DNA of 64,000 bases from CBDUBH01 sp965365345 (GCA_965365345.1 CBDUBH010000003.1:7048-71047); one strand, 5' to 3'; numbered from the stretch's first letter, positions 43,070 to 52,065 are shown. Numbers and translations are program-made. The notes: a model not told the origin generated them from the letters alone.

Positions 43070-43402
43070 TTATTTTTGAATTTCTTCTTCGATCAAATTT
43101 AGATTTTTATTTTCAAAATTTTCCAAAAGTGCTTCAAAGATCAAACTTAATTTTTTATTTGTGTAATGCTGAATTATGATGTAAAAAGATTGAAGTGCGA
43201 CTGCGATAAGCATAATGAAAAATGCTGCGGGAACAAACCACAAATTTTCATTGGCAGGTTTTAAAGGATTTAAAAGAAGTTTTACCAAATACGAAATTGA
43301 AAAAATTAATGCAATCCACGCGCCCGAGTAACTCGTTTTTGATTTTGTTGAATTTAACTTTTCGATTTCCTGGATGATTTTAATTCTTGTACCGGGATTC
43401 AT
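43070..43402 (-). CDS. Small membrane protein of unknown function
   Basis: 110 residues with two hydrophobic helices (AWIALIFSISYLVKLLL and FVPAAFFIMLIAVALQSFYII) between charged ends. The N-terminus is basic and the C-terminus acidic (ENKNLNLIEEEIQK). I do not recognise the family. Nothing nearby suggests a role. Confidence 0.55.
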   Translation of the reverse strand: MNPGTRIKIIQEIEKLNSTKSKTSYSGAWIALIFSISYLVKLLLNPLKPANENLWFVPAAFFIMLIAVALQSFYIIIQHYTNKKLSLIFEALLENFENKNLNLIEEEIQK

Positions 43403-43792
43403 AAAATTTCTCCGAATTTAATTTTTATTATTAAATCTGAAAAATGTTATTCCTGCTTGCCCGCCTTGGCCAAGCAATTCGGACAGGTCGGGAATCAGAC
43501 ATTTATTAAAGAATGAAAACAGAGATCGCCGCGCTTCGCTCGCGATGACAAAATCCCATTTTTCATTTTGAAGCAGTTTTTTACTTAGAAATCTTTTTTC
43601 TAAGATTTCTCACTTCGCCCGCCTTAACCGAAGTCAATTCGGACAGATTCAAAATGACAAATTTGAAATTGTTTCTTTGAAGCAATCTCATGATAACAAA
43701 TTAGAAAGCCGTCAGATTCTTGACAAGCAAGAATGACGGCTTAATTCTAAGTTATTCTTTTCAATATTTCAAATATTTAAATCTTTGAATCT
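43403..43792. other. Repeat-rich gap
   Basis: 390 bases without a gene. It holds a degenerate palindrome-family copy (43450-43500, TTCCTGCTTGCCCGCC...GGTCGGGAATCAGAC), a GC-rich TCGCCGCGCTTCGCTCGCGATGAC element (43525-43548), a second truncated copy near 43620-43660, and the hairpin at 43706. The left end of the next gene region carries AAATCTTT repeats (43770-43800). Confidence 0.6.
43706..43742. repeat. Palindrome-family hairpin
   Basis: AAGCCGTCA and TGACGGCTT are perfect arms around GATTCTTGACAAGCAAGAA, itself a small inverted repeat. It is followed by TTAATTC, so it may help terminate the minus-strand hypothetical or the TPR gene, which ends 51 bases away. Confidence 0.6.
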
Positions 43793-44584
43793 TTAAATCT
43801 TCTTCAATAATTCTTTTGCTTCGGCTAAAACTTTTCCATCTTCAAAATGCGCAACCGGAATTTTTTCAATTTTGCTTAAAGTTTCTTTTGCTTTTTTATC
43901 TTCATCTTCGCGCAAATACGCTTTGCCCAATTCCAAATAAAACATTCTGAAATCCGGGTAAAGTTGAATTGCTTTGTTCAATTCCGAAATTGCGGTTTCC
44001 ATATTTCCCCAGCCCAAGCCCAAAGGCGCGCGAATTAATTTTCCTTTTTCGCAGACTTTCGCGTGAGTTCTTCCTAAAATATAATGTGAAAGTGCCTGAA
44101 CATAATTTCCGCCGTTACCGAGTTGAATCGCTTTTTCGGCATCTCTTTTAACATCTTTTACTAATCCCACAGCCGAAAAAACTCCTTTGAAAAGTGCAAT
44201 TCTTCCTGTGGAAATTGCGCGGCGAAGATAAGTCACTGATTCATTCGGAGCAAGTTTTACAGACCTTTCTGCATAATCCAAAGATTTCTGATAAAGTTTT
44301 TCCTGTTCTTCTTTTGATTGCAATTTTTCGGCAACATCAACATAAGCGCGTGAAATTCTCCACAAAACTTCCCAATTTTCCGGCGCGGATTTTTCCGCTT
44401 TCAAATATGTATCAAGCGCTTTTTGATTTTGAAACTGCTCGGTAAATTTATCGCCTTGTTTTATAAGCTCATCAACACTTTCAGCATTAATCTGAAATGA
44501 GAAAAATACCGACAAAAATATTGAAAGCGATAAAACTGATTTAATCGAAAAGTGATTCTTTAACTTCTTCATAAGATTTTCCAT
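43793..44584 (-). CDS. Secreted tetratricopeptide-repeat protein
   Basis: 263 residues with a signal peptide (SVLSLSIFLSVFFSFQINA). Residues 35-255 hold about four to five TPR units (e.g. LIKQGDKFTEQFQNQKALDTYLKA, then LWRISRAYVDVAEKL, then LSELNKAIQLYPDFRMFYLELGKAYL), arranged as in RMD-type regulator of microtubule dynamics proteins. TPRs bind partner proteins; the partner is unknown. ATG 44584 has GGAGG three bases upstream; a second ATG at 44572 is possible. It overlaps the YhaM-like gene by 44 bases. Confidence 0.75.
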   Translation of the reverse strand: MENLMKKLKNHFSIKSVLSLSIFLSVFFSFQINAESVDELIKQGDKFTEQFQNQKALDTYLKAEKSAPENWEVLWRISRAYVDVAEKLQSKEEQEKLYQKSLDYAERSVKLAPNESVTYLRRAISTGRIALFKGVFSAVGLVKDVKRDAEKAIQLGNGGNYVQALSHYILGRTHAKVCEKGKLIRAPLGLGWGNMETAISELNKAIQLYPDFRMFYLELGKAYLREDEDKKAKETLSKIEKIPVAHFEDGKVLAEAKELLKKI

Positions 44585-45536
44585 ACTCCTCCGGAATATA
44601 AAGTGATGTTGAAACTAATGATAAATATTTTGTCCATTTATTATTTCCGTTCGCGTCATTTTCAATTGCGCATTTGTACGCATTTGTTTTTGCGCTTAAT
44701 TCATCGGCGTGATAAAGCACGATTGCTTCAAGCATTTTCGGTACAACGGGCGAAGCAAATTCCAATTTTCCCTGATGAGATAAAACCAAATGTATAATTT
44801 GGTTTTTCAATTCTTCCGGAAATCCTTCTATCAATTTTGATTTTTCGTTTATCAGCATTGCGGAAATTACAATGTGTCCTATCAATTTTCCTTTATCAGA
44901 ATAATCAAAATTTCCGTCGAAAGTTAATTCTTCAACTTTTCCCAGATCGTGAAGAATTGCGGCGCAAATTAAAAGATCACGATTTATTTCATAATGAATA
45001 TCGCACATCAGATCGCAAATTCTTATAATTTCTAAAGTATGTTCTAAAAGTCCGTGAATGTATGCGTGATGCCAGGCTTTTCCTGCCGGAACTTTTACAA
45101 ATTTTTCGTAAACGGAATCTTCAAGAATCAAATTTAAAAGCGATTTTATATAGAAGTTTGAAATTCTATCTACTCGTTTTTTTAATTCTTTTTCCATAAC
45201 CGAAATTTCTCTTTTTGATTTCGGAATAAAATCAGTTACAGAAACTCCGTCATTTTCATCGCAGCATCTTATTGAATTTATTTTAATATTCAATTTTGAA
45301 TTGAATTCATTAATTTCACCTGAAACTTTTACAACACAACCAACAACGGCAACTTTTTGAAATTCTTCAAATCCATCCCATAAAAATCCTGTCAATACTT
45401 GTGATTGATCGCCTAATTCCAAAAGCAGATAATTTTTGTTTGTGGTTGTAGTTTTTACTTCACATTTTTTTAATAACAAAAAATGATTTACAATTTCGCC
45501 TTTTATTAATTTGGAAAGTTCTTTTTGGTTTAGCAT
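44541..45536 (-). CDS. HD-domain 3'-5' exoribonuclease, YhaM-like
   Basis: 331 residues. Residues 15-100 are an OB-fold RNA-binding domain (KNYLLLELGDQSQVLTGFLWDG). Residues 150-290 are an HD phosphohydrolase domain with the metal ligands in KAWHHAYIHGLLEHTLEI (about 160) and ICAAILHDLGKVEEL (about 205), then LVLSHQGKLEFASPVVPK. This is the YhaM/CBF1 architecture, a 3'-5' exonuclease for RNA turnover. It starts 12 bases after the NusG-like gene stop, so they may be co-transcribed. Confidence 0.85.
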   Translation of the reverse strand: MLNQKELSKLIKGEIVNHFLLLKKCEVKTTTTNKNYLLLELGDQSQVLTGFLWDGFEEFQKVAVVGCVVKVSGEINEFNSKLNIKINSIRCCDENDGVSVTDFIPKSKREISVMEKELKKRVDRISNFYIKSLLNLILEDSVYEKFVKVPAGKAWHHAYIHGLLEHTLEIIRICDLMCDIHYEINRDLLICAAILHDLGKVEELTFDGNFDYSDKGKLIGHIVISAMLINEKSKLIEGFPEELKNQIIHLVLSHQGKLEFASPVVPKMLEAIVLYHADELSAKTNAYKCAIENDANGNNKWTKYLSLVSTSLYIPEEYGKSYEEVKESLFD

Positions 45537-45548
45537 AATCCACGCAAA

Positions 45549-46184
45549 TTATTGTTCTTCGTTGTTTTCTTTTTCTTCACTAACTTCTTTTGTAATGCTT
45601 TCTTGCGGTAAAGTTACTGTCACCGATCTATTCAAAAGATCAATAGAAACCGAAAGTGAATTTCCGCTTGGAGATTTTGTTACAAGTCCCGTTACGCCCG
45701 TAAAAGGTCCATCAATTATTTTAACTTTTTGCCCGACTTTTATCAAATCCGATACTAAAAATTCGCCTTTATTTTGCAGCATCGTTCTTAAGTTTTCAAT
45801 CTGCCATGCCGGAATTTCAGCGGGTTTGCCGTTGAACGACAAACATTTTACAATACTTTTTGCCGTAAGCGAGGTCAATCTTTCTTTTTCGTTCACATAA
45901 ACAAAAATGTAACCTCGTAAAAGCGGCTCGGTAATTTTCTTTTTTCTATCGCTCCATTGATTGATTTTTATGTAAGTAGGCAAATAATGTTCAATATTAT
46001 TTTCGCTTAATTCCGCCTGCGCTTTAAATTCATGACGCGGTTTTGTGTAAAGCGCAAACCATTTTTTATTTTGAGTTTGATTATTTACATGATTTTGAGT
46101 TTGATTATTTACATGATTTTGAATTTGATTTTGTTCATGATTTAGAACTTCAAACTCTTCCGGATTTTCGTTTTTTTCTTCCAT
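45549..46184 (-). CDS. NusG-like antiterminator, UpxY family, with N-terminal Gln/Asn repeats
   Basis: 211 residues. Residues 38-145 are the NGN domain (WFALYTKPRHEFKAQAEL, LLRGYIFVYVNEKERL, ENLRTMLQ), and residues 150-200 a KOW domain (KVGQKVKIIDGPFTGVTGLVTKSPSGNSL). This is the UpxY-type NusG paralogue, which in Bacteroides promotes transcription of polysaccharide loci. There is no such locus in this window. The N-terminal 35 residues carry an 8-residue repeat (NQTQNHVN), encoded by two perfect and one partial 24-base copies (46071-46142). The downstream YhaM-like gene is 12 bases away. Confidence 0.83.
   Translation of the reverse strand: MEEKNENPEEFEVLNHEQNQIQNHVNNQTQNHVNNQTQNKKWFALYTKPRHEFKAQAELSENNIEHYLPTYIKINQWSDRKKKITEPLLRGYIFVYVNEKERLTSLTAKSIVKCLSFNGKPAEIPAWQIENLRTMLQNKGEFLVSDLIKVGQKVKIIDGPFTGVTGLVTKSPSGNSLSVSIDLLNRSVTVTLPQESITKEVSEEKENNEEQ
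46071..46142 (-). repeat. 24-bp tandem repeat within the NusG paralogue
   Basis: Two identical 24-base units (46071-46094 and 46095-46118; unit starts TTGAGTTTGATTATT) and a third diverged copy (46119-46142). Being a multiple of three, length changes would keep the frame and only change the Gln/Asn-rich tail. Confidence 0.9.
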
Positions 46185-46390
46185 CCCCGCTTTGCTATTT
46201 GTTTAACGAATTATAAATATATCAAAAAAAAATAATGAATTTCCAAAATGATTTTTCATTTAATTAATTTACCGTAAAATTAAAAATATTTTTTATGAAG
46301 ATTTGAAACTCACGAAAAAAGATTTTCAAAAATTCATCTATAATTTATGATGATAAAATTGCGGTAAAAGTTTAATGAAAAAATTTTTGC

Positions 46391-47989
46391 TTACTTTAAA
46401 ACCGAATTTAAAGCTTCGGAAAAAATTTCCATCGAAACCGGTTTTTGAATAATTTTTTCAACGCCCAATCTTTTATATTTCAAAATCAGATCATCAGTAA
46501 CAGCCGCGGCAATCAAAATTACGGGAACGCGCGTGCTTTCATCACGCTTTTTCATCGCTTCAATCAATTGAATTCCGTTCATCAAAGGCATATCATGATC
46601 CGTAATTACAATGCTCGGCGTTTTTTCCAAAACAAAACTCATCGCTTCATAACCGTTCGAAGTTTCAGCAATTTGATAATCAGGAAAATTATTTTTAATT
46701 ATTTTTTTCCAAAGGATTCTTGTTGATTCTTCATCTTCAACTAAAAGCACAATGTTTTCAGCTTCGGGAACAGTAAAATGAAATTCGCTTCCAACATTTT
46801 CCTCAGAATAAAACCAAATATCGCCATTGTGTTTTTCGATGATTTGTTTCACTAAAGAAAGTCCCAAGCCGGTTCCTTTTTCGCCTTTTGTTCCTTCCGA
46901 TGAAAATTTTTCTTCAAATCTGAAAAGCTTATTTTTATGAATTTCCGGAATCCCGATTCCTTCATCTTTCACCGAAAATTCTATCAATCCTTTTTTGAAA
47001 TTATTTGCTTTAACTTCAATGGTTTTAAATTCATTTGTAAATTTTATTGCGTTGCTTAAAAGATTTGTTAACGCCTGTTTAAGCAATCTTTCATCGCCTT
47101 GAATATAAAGATTTTCCGGAGCTTCGACTTTAATTTCTATATTTTTTCTTATCGCATTTCCCGTAAGCGAAGAAACCGTATCGTGAATAATTTTGCTCGC
47201 TTTTAATCTTTGCGGCTCAAATTTCATCATTCCGGTTTGAAGTTTTGCCCAATCCAAAAGATAATTTACAAATTGAAGTTGATTTTGCGAAGCATCAAAA
47301 ATGTAAGTTAAATATTCTCTTTTTTCTTCTTCGGAAAGATTAGGATCATTCAGCAGAATTTCAGAAAATCCTAAAATGCTTGTAAAAGGCGCGCGCAAAT
47401 CGTGAGAAATTATCGCAATGAATTTATCTTTTGTTGAATTAAGTTCGCGGAATTTATTTTCATTTTCAATAAGATTTTGTTCATTTTCTTTTTGCACGGA
47501 AATATCTGAAATTATTCCGGTAAAATTTTCGATATTTCCTAAAATATCGCGCTTTGCGGAAATTTTTTCTTTCACATAAATTGCGGAATTATCTTTTTTG
47601 ATGATCTTATATTCAAGATTCAAGCCTTGTTTTGCGGAATCCCTTTCAAAATCGATCATTTTTTTTCTGACTGAAAGAACATCTTGCGGATGAATTAAAT
47701 TCAGCCATTTTGTAGGCATCGCTTTAATTTCATCTGAAGTGTAGCCGGTTAATTTTTTTACCGAATCCGAATAAAAAATATCTTCAGAGCCGTTTTCAAA
47801 TTTTATTGAATAAATAAAATCGGGAATATTTTTTGAAATTAGCTGAAGGTGATTTATTTCTGAAAGAAAATTTTTCTCGTCATTTTTTGATATTTCGATT
47901 GAAGAAGAATCAATTTCACTCATTTCAAAATTGATCTCATTTTCAATTGCATTATTTTGAAAATTATCCGCGCCCGTCATATTTTCCAT
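46391..47989 (-). CDS. PAS-containing hybrid sensor histidine kinase
   Basis: 532 residues, no transmembrane helix. Order: PAS with PAC (about 45-175; FIYSIKFENGSEDIFYSDSV, EYKIIKKDNSAIYVKEKI), HisKA with phosphorylatable His in FIAIISHDLRAPFTSILG (about 195), HATPase_c (LTNLLSNAIKFT, KDEGIGIPE, GEKGTGLGLSLVKQIIEKHNG), and a C-terminal receiver (VLLVEDEESTR, phospho-Asp in VITDHDMPLMNG near 463, KPVS). A soluble sensor of unknown signal. No output regulator follows directly, so the phosphate goes to its own receiver or a distant one. Confidence 0.9.
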   Translation of the reverse strand: MENMTGADNFQNNAIENEINFEMSEIDSSSIEISKNDEKNFLSEINHLQLISKNIPDFIYSIKFENGSEDIFYSDSVKKLTGYTSDEIKAMPTKWLNLIHPQDVLSVRKKMIDFERDSAKQGLNLEYKIIKKDNSAIYVKEKISAKRDILGNIENFTGIISDISVQKENEQNLIENENKFRELNSTKDKFIAIISHDLRAPFTSILGFSEILLNDPNLSEEEKREYLTYIFDASQNQLQFVNYLLDWAKLQTGMMKFEPQRLKASKIIHDTVSSLTGNAIRKNIEIKVEAPENLYIQGDERLLKQALTNLLSNAIKFTNEFKTIEVKANNFKKGLIEFSVKDEGIGIPEIHKNKLFRFEEKFSSEGTKGEKGTGLGLSLVKQIIEKHNGDIWFYSEENVGSEFHFTVPEAENIVLLVEDEESTRILWKKIIKNNFPDYQIAETSNGYEAMSFVLEKTPSIVITDHDMPLMNGIQLIEAMKKRDESTRVPVILIAAAVTDDLILKYKRLGVEKIIQKPVSMEIFSEALNSVLK

Positions 47990-48080
47990 AACTTTCTATT
48001 TTTTGAATGACAAAATAAGAATTTATTTTAAAGATTTACAATACAATTATATTAATCGAAAATTATTCTGCTTAATTGAA

Positions 48081-48160
48081 AAGAAAGATGAAAAGATTCA
48101 AAGATGAAAAGATTAGAAAGATTACAAAGATTAGAAAGATTAAAAAGATTAGAAAGATTA
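48081..48160. repeat. Period-9 AAAGATTNN tandem repeat
   Basis: The heptamer AAAGATT recurs at 48108, 48117, 48126, 48135, 48144 and 48153, exactly nine bases apart, with degenerate copies before. The tract ends at the stop codon of the four-helix-bundle gene. It is not a CRISPR. Confidence 0.85.
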
Positions 48161-48529
48161 TTTTTTTGAAAGATTATTTTTTAGATATTTTATAAAATTT
48201 GAAAGTTGTGTAATAATATTCAAAGATTTTTCATAATGAATTTTGAATTGTTCGTACGTTATGTATTTTAAATCGAGTGCTATATATAACATTGAACGAA
48301 CTTCCCCGGCAGAACCTTTTGCATAAACTAAAAATCGTATAAATTCTTTATTGTTATTTCTTTCAAATCCTTCGGCAATATTATTTAAAATTGAAACTGC
48401 TGCTCTTTGAATTTGGTCTTTCAATCCGAAATCAAATTTAAATTTTTCCGAAGAAGTTAATTGATAAATTTCTTTTACAAAAATTCTTGAATCCTGCCAG
48501 ATTTTCATTTCTTCAAAATTTCTAATCAT
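48158..48529 (-). CDS. Four-helix-bundle protein (23S rRNA IVS / Avd-like family)
   Basis: 123 residues of the four-helix-bundle family: MKIWQDSRIFVKEIYQLT at the start, LKDQIQRAAVSILNNIAEGFERN near residue 40 and FIRFLVYAKGSAGEVRSMLYIALDL near 64. Relatives are encoded in 23S rRNA intervening sequences and as Avd in diversity-generating retroelements, and also as scattered single genes of unknown role. Here it is a single gene with the period-9 tract at its 3' end and an inverted counterpart at its 5' end. No rRNA, reverse transcriptase or variable repeat is present. Confidence 0.85.
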   Translation of the reverse strand: MIRNFEEMKIWQDSRIFVKEIYQLTSSEKFKFDFGLKDQIQRAAVSILNNIAEGFERNNNKEFIRFLVYAKGSAGEVRSMLYIALDLKYITYEQFKIHYEKSLNIITQLSNFIKYLKNNLSKK

Positions 48530-48581
48530 AATTTTACCTTTTCAGTTTTCCATTTATAAATTCTTTCCATGTTTAAATATT

Positions 48582-48610
48582 CTAATCTTTTTAATCTTTC
48601 CAATCTTTCT
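48582..48610. repeat. Inverted counterpart of the period-9 repeat
   Basis: AATCTTT recurs at 48584, 48593 and 48602 (nine-base spacing). This is the reverse complement of the tract at 48081-48160, so the two bracket the four-helix-bundle gene in inverted orientation. Confidence 0.75.
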
Positions 48611-48712
48611 ACTCAAAATAAAAATAAATTTCAACCTTGATTAAATCATAATTTTAGAATTACTTTTACCTCTCTGAAAATATTATTTCATTTAAAAATT
48701 TTGGTAAGAAAA

Positions 48713-50890
48713 ATGATCAACATTCCTTCAACAATTGCAAAAGAATTAAACATAAAAAACGAACAGGTAAAAGAAGTTGTTACAATGTTCGGCGAAGGCG
48801 CAACCATTCCTTTTATCGCGCGTTACAGAAAAGAAAAAACCGGCGGACTTGATGAAGAACAGTTACGCGAAATTGAAGACCGCTTAAATTATTTAACGAT
48901 TCTTGAAGAACGAAAAGAAACGATTTTAAAATCGATTGAAGAGCAAGGCAAATTAACCGATGAATTAAAAGCGAAAATTGAAAACTCTACAAAACTTCAA
49001 GAAGTTGAAGATCTTTATCTTCCTTACAAACCGAAAAGAAAAACGCGCGGCACAATTGCAAAAGCAAAAGGTTTGGAACCGCTTGCAATTTTCATTTTGG
49101 AAAATCCGAAGTTCAAAGGAAATTTTGAAGAAAAACTTGCCGAATTTATTACCGGTGAAGTTCCAACAATTGCTGATGCGCTTCAAGGAGCAAAAGATAT
49201 TATTGCAGAAATGATAAGCGATAACGCCGAAGTCAGAAAAGTTATCCGCGAACTTCTTTTAGAGACTTCCATTTTAGTTTCGGAAAAAGCGAAAGAAAGA
49301 GAAGTTACCAAAAATGAAAAACTTGAAAACAGAAAAGATGTCTACGAAATTTATTATGAATTTAAAGCTCCGGTAAATAAAATTAAACCTTATCAAACTT
49401 TGGCCGTAAATCGTGGCGAACGCGAAAAAATGTTAAAAATTTCCATCGCAGCTGAAAACGAAATTGCGATAAAAGAAATTTTGAAAACTTTTCTTTCTTA
49501 TCACGAATCTGAATTTATGGATTTGTTAACAGAAATTGCGGAAGATTCATACGACAGATTAATTTTCCCTTCGCTTGAAAGAGAAGTAAGAAATCATCTA
49601 ACCGAAATTGCGGATCTTCACGCGATTGAAATTTTTGCATCAAATTTGCGCCAGTTACTTTTGCAGCCGCCGATTGCGGGCAAAATGATTATGGGAATTG
49701 ATCCGGGATTTGTTTCGGGCTGTAAAGTTGCAATTATTGATACAACCGGAAAATATATTGAAGGAAATACGATTTATCCGCATCCGCCGCAAAACAGAAA
49801 AGGTGAAGCGGAAAAAATTATTCTCGCACTTGTAAAAAAATATGATGTCGGATTGATAGCAATCGGAAACGGAACCGCAAGCCGCGAAACTGAATTTTTG
49901 GTTGCGGAATTGATTAAAGAAAATAATTTAAAATGCCATTACTTAATTGTAAATGAAGCGGGCGCTTCGGTTTATTCGGCTTCACCGCTTGCAAAACAGG
50001 AATTCCCGGATTTGGAAGCAAGTCAAAGAGGAAATATTTCAATCGCGCGTAGAGTTTTGGATCCGCTTGCCGAGCTTGTAAAAATTGATTCTAAATCGAT
50101 TGGCGTTGGTTTGTATCAGCATGATGTTGATCAAAAATTACTTAACAAAAAATTAGATGATGTTGTTGTTAGCTGCGTGAATTATGTCGGTGTTGATTTA
50201 AACACAGCTTCAGTTTCTCTTTTAACTTACGTTTCCGGATTGAACAAAAGAATTGCCGGAAATATAGTAAAATTCAGAGAAGAAAAAGGAATTTTTAAAA
50301 GCAGAAAAGAGTTGATGAAAGTTTCCGGTTTAGGTGAAAAAGCGTTTGAACAGGCAGCTGGATTTTTGAAAGTTGCAAACGGCGAAAATCCTTTGGATAA
50401 TACTTTCATTCATCCGGAATCTTATGAAGCCACAGAACAGCTTTTAAAAGTTTGCAACGTTCCTTTGGATAAAATTCGGGAAAGCGGCGCAATGATTTCA
50501 TTCTACGCAAATAATAAAGGCGTTTCAAATTTGGCAAAGCAAATAGGAATCGGCGAACCGACTTTAATTGACATAATTGAAAACATTAAAAAACCGGGAC
50601 GCGATCCTCGTGATGAAATGCCTAAACCTATTTTACGCAGCGATGTTTTGAAAATGGAAGACTTAACAATCGGAATGCGTTTAAAAGGAACTGTTAGAAA
50701 TGTTGTTGATTTTGGTGCTTTTGTTGATATCGGCGTAAAGCAAGATGGTTTGATTCACATATCGCAAATCGCGAATAAATTTGTAAAAAATCCAATGGAA
50801 GTTCTGAACGTTGGTGATATTCTAGATGTAACAATTATCGGAATTGATATTGCCAAAGGAAGAATTTCACTTAGCATGAAGGATAATTAG
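48713..50890 (+). CDS. tex: Tex family RNA-binding transcription accessory protein
   Basis: 725 residues from ATG 48713; the TTG at 48701 is rejected because Tex starts INIPSTIAKEL. Domain order matches Tex: helical N-terminus (GATIPFIARYRKEKTGGLDEEQ), YqgF-like RNase H domain (MGIDPGFVSGCKVAIIDTTG near 325), HhH domains (VGVDLNTASVSLLTYVSGL and GLGEKAFEQAAGFL) and a C-terminal S1 domain (GTVRNVVDFGAFVDIGVKQDGLIHIS). It binds RNA/RNA polymerase and helps transcription-coupled processes. It is a single gene ended by a strong hairpin. Confidence 0.95.
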   Translation: MINIPSTIAKELNIKNEQVKEVVTMFGEGATIPFIARYRKEKTGGLDEEQLREIEDRLNYLTILEERKETILKSIEEQGKLTDELKAKIENSTKLQEVEDLYLPYKPKRKTRGTIAKAKGLEPLAIFILENPKFKGNFEEKLAEFITGEVPTIADALQGAKDIIAEMISDNAEVRKVIRELLLETSILVSEKAKEREVTKNEKLENRKDVYEIYYEFKAPVNKIKPYQTLAVNRGEREKMLKISIAAENEIAIKEILKTFLSYHESEFMDLLTEIAEDSYDRLIFPSLEREVRNHLTEIADLHAIEIFASNLRQLLLQPPIAGKMIMGIDPGFVSGCKVAIIDTTGKYIEGNTIYPHPPQNRKGEAEKIILALVKKYDVGLIAIGNGTASRETEFLVAELIKENNLKCHYLIVNEAGASVYSASPLAKQEFPDLEASQRGNISIARRVLDPLAELVKIDSKSIGVGLYQHDVDQKLLNKKLDDVVVSCVNYVGVDLNTASVSLLTYVSGLNKRIAGNIVKFREEKGIFKSRKELMKVSGLGEKAFEQAAGFLKVANGENPLDNTFIHPESYEATEQLLKVCNVPLDKIRESGAMISFYANNKGVSNLAKQIGIGEPTLIDIIENIKKPGRDPRDEMPKPILRSDVLKMEDLTIGMRLKGTVRNVVDFGAFVDIGVKQDGLIHISQIANKFVKNPMEVLNVGDILDVTIIGIDIAKGRISLSMKDN

Positions 50891-50917
50891 AAAGTTAGAA
50901 TTAAGAATGTAAGAAAT

Positions 50918-50960
50918 AAAAAGCCGTCATTCCGGCTTGTCCGGAATCTGACGGCTTTTT
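50918..50960. terminator. Terminator built from the palindrome family
   Basis: AAAAAGCCGTCA, TTCCGG, CTTGT, CCGGAA, TC, TGACGGCTTTTT form a long stem and end in a T run on both strands. It terminates tex and the convergent lipoprotein gene. It is the best-preserved copy of the dispersed palindrome. Confidence 0.88.
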
Positions 50961-50970
50961 TCGTATTCAA

Positions 50971-51888
50971 TTAATTTAAAACACTTTTTATAAATTTTCT
51001 TGAATTACTTTTAGTTAGTTGCTTAAGGATTTTATCTGTTTTGATATCATACAAAAATAAGTTAGTCATTTTTGGATATCCCAAATTATCAAAATCTTCT
51101 CCAACTTTACTTCCGGTAAAGATGATAGTTTCATTATCTATTAAAAAATCAAATCCGATAACTTCGAGTGATTCATTTTCAAGACCACTTAAAGGTTGAA
51201 TTTCAAGAGAAGGATATTTAAGTAAAGTTGAATTATTTAATAAAAGATATTTTCTATCTTCTGACCACATCATTACGTATTTTGCATCAGGTACATTTGT
51301 TTTTCTCCTATTTTCATCACTATAATCATAAAATGATACTTCAACAGTAGATAAACTATAATTAACATGAACTACAGCGATTTTTTGATTGCTATAAACA
51401 GCAAAGGTATGAATATCGGAATCGGTTTCATATTCCCTAATTTTTTTGAAATCCGGAAGAGTATAACTGGTTATTTTGTTTCCTTTAGCTAAATAAAGTG
51501 TGTCGTTATAAATAGATTCAGCAACTACTCCGGGTTGATTTCCTAACTTCTTTACTTTAGAGGTTAAAACATCATAAATACCTATATCGTCCATATAATT
51601 TTTCATGAATATACTCTTACCATTGTTAAAAAGTAAATATGAATTCCTTTTTACTTCATTAAAATTAGTAAAAGTTAATTTTTCATTTGTATCCAGATTA
51701 AATAAAATTAAATTTTCTTGGTTATTATTTGCATCTACTTCATCCATGTATAAAACTTTTCTGCCATTAAAATTAAATTGTAGATTTTCTTCTTTTTTAT
51801 CCGTTTCTGATCGATCAATCTTGCCGTTACAGTTATTAAAAACAAGAAATAAAAGAATGAATAATTTGTATAGGTTTTTGATTTTCAT
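50971..51888 (-). CDS. Predicted secreted beta-propeller-like protein, possible lipoprotein
   Basis: 305 residues. A hydrophobic signal ends in LVFNNC, a weak lipobox with Asn before the Cys. The rest is repeated short beta strands of the type LYMDEVDANNN, LFNLDTNEKLTF, IGIYDVLTSKVKKLG and LFLYDIKTDKILKQL, as in six- or seven-bladed propellers that track values such as solutes. No catalytic residues are recognisable. Codon usage and AT content look like the neighbours. Function unknown. Confidence 0.6.
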   Translation of the reverse strand: MKIKNLYKLFILLFLVFNNCNGKIDRSETDKKEENLQFNFNGRKVLYMDEVDANNNQENLILFNLDTNEKLTFTNFNEVKRNSYLLFNNGKSIFMKNYMDDIGIYDVLTSKVKKLGNQPGVVAESIYNDTLYLAKGNKITSYTLPDFKKIREYETDSDIHTFAVYSNQKIAVVHVNYSLSTVEVSFYDYSDENRRKTNVPDAKYVMMWSEDRKYLLLNNSTLLKYPSLEIQPLSGLENESLEVIGFDFLIDNETIIFTGSKVGEDFDNLGYPKMTNLFLYDIKTDKILKQLTKSNSRKFIKSVLN

Positions 51889-52065
51889 AAGCTCTCTGAA
51901 TAATGAATATTTGGAACCAACTTTCGCAAAGTAATAATTTTACAATTTAATTTCAAAGAACTTCTTCCCATTCTAACATTCTCACATTCTTCCTATAACA
52001 TTTTATACTATAAATCATTATATTTTGAATTATTCCATAATTAAAATCAAAACGGAAAAATCTAA

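Noticed and set aside
43403..43792. A small gene or RNA in the 390-base gap
   Set aside because: Only repeat-family palindromes are visible; no ORF with a start signal and no tRNA-like fold.
48081..48160. Possible CRISPR array
   Set aside because: The repeat unit is only nine bases with no spacers of unique sequence and no cas genes nearby; it is a simple tandem tract.
48158..48529. Diversity-generating retroelement accessory gene (avd)
   Set aside because: No reverse transcriptase, template or variable repeat is present in the window; the family is shared but the context is not.
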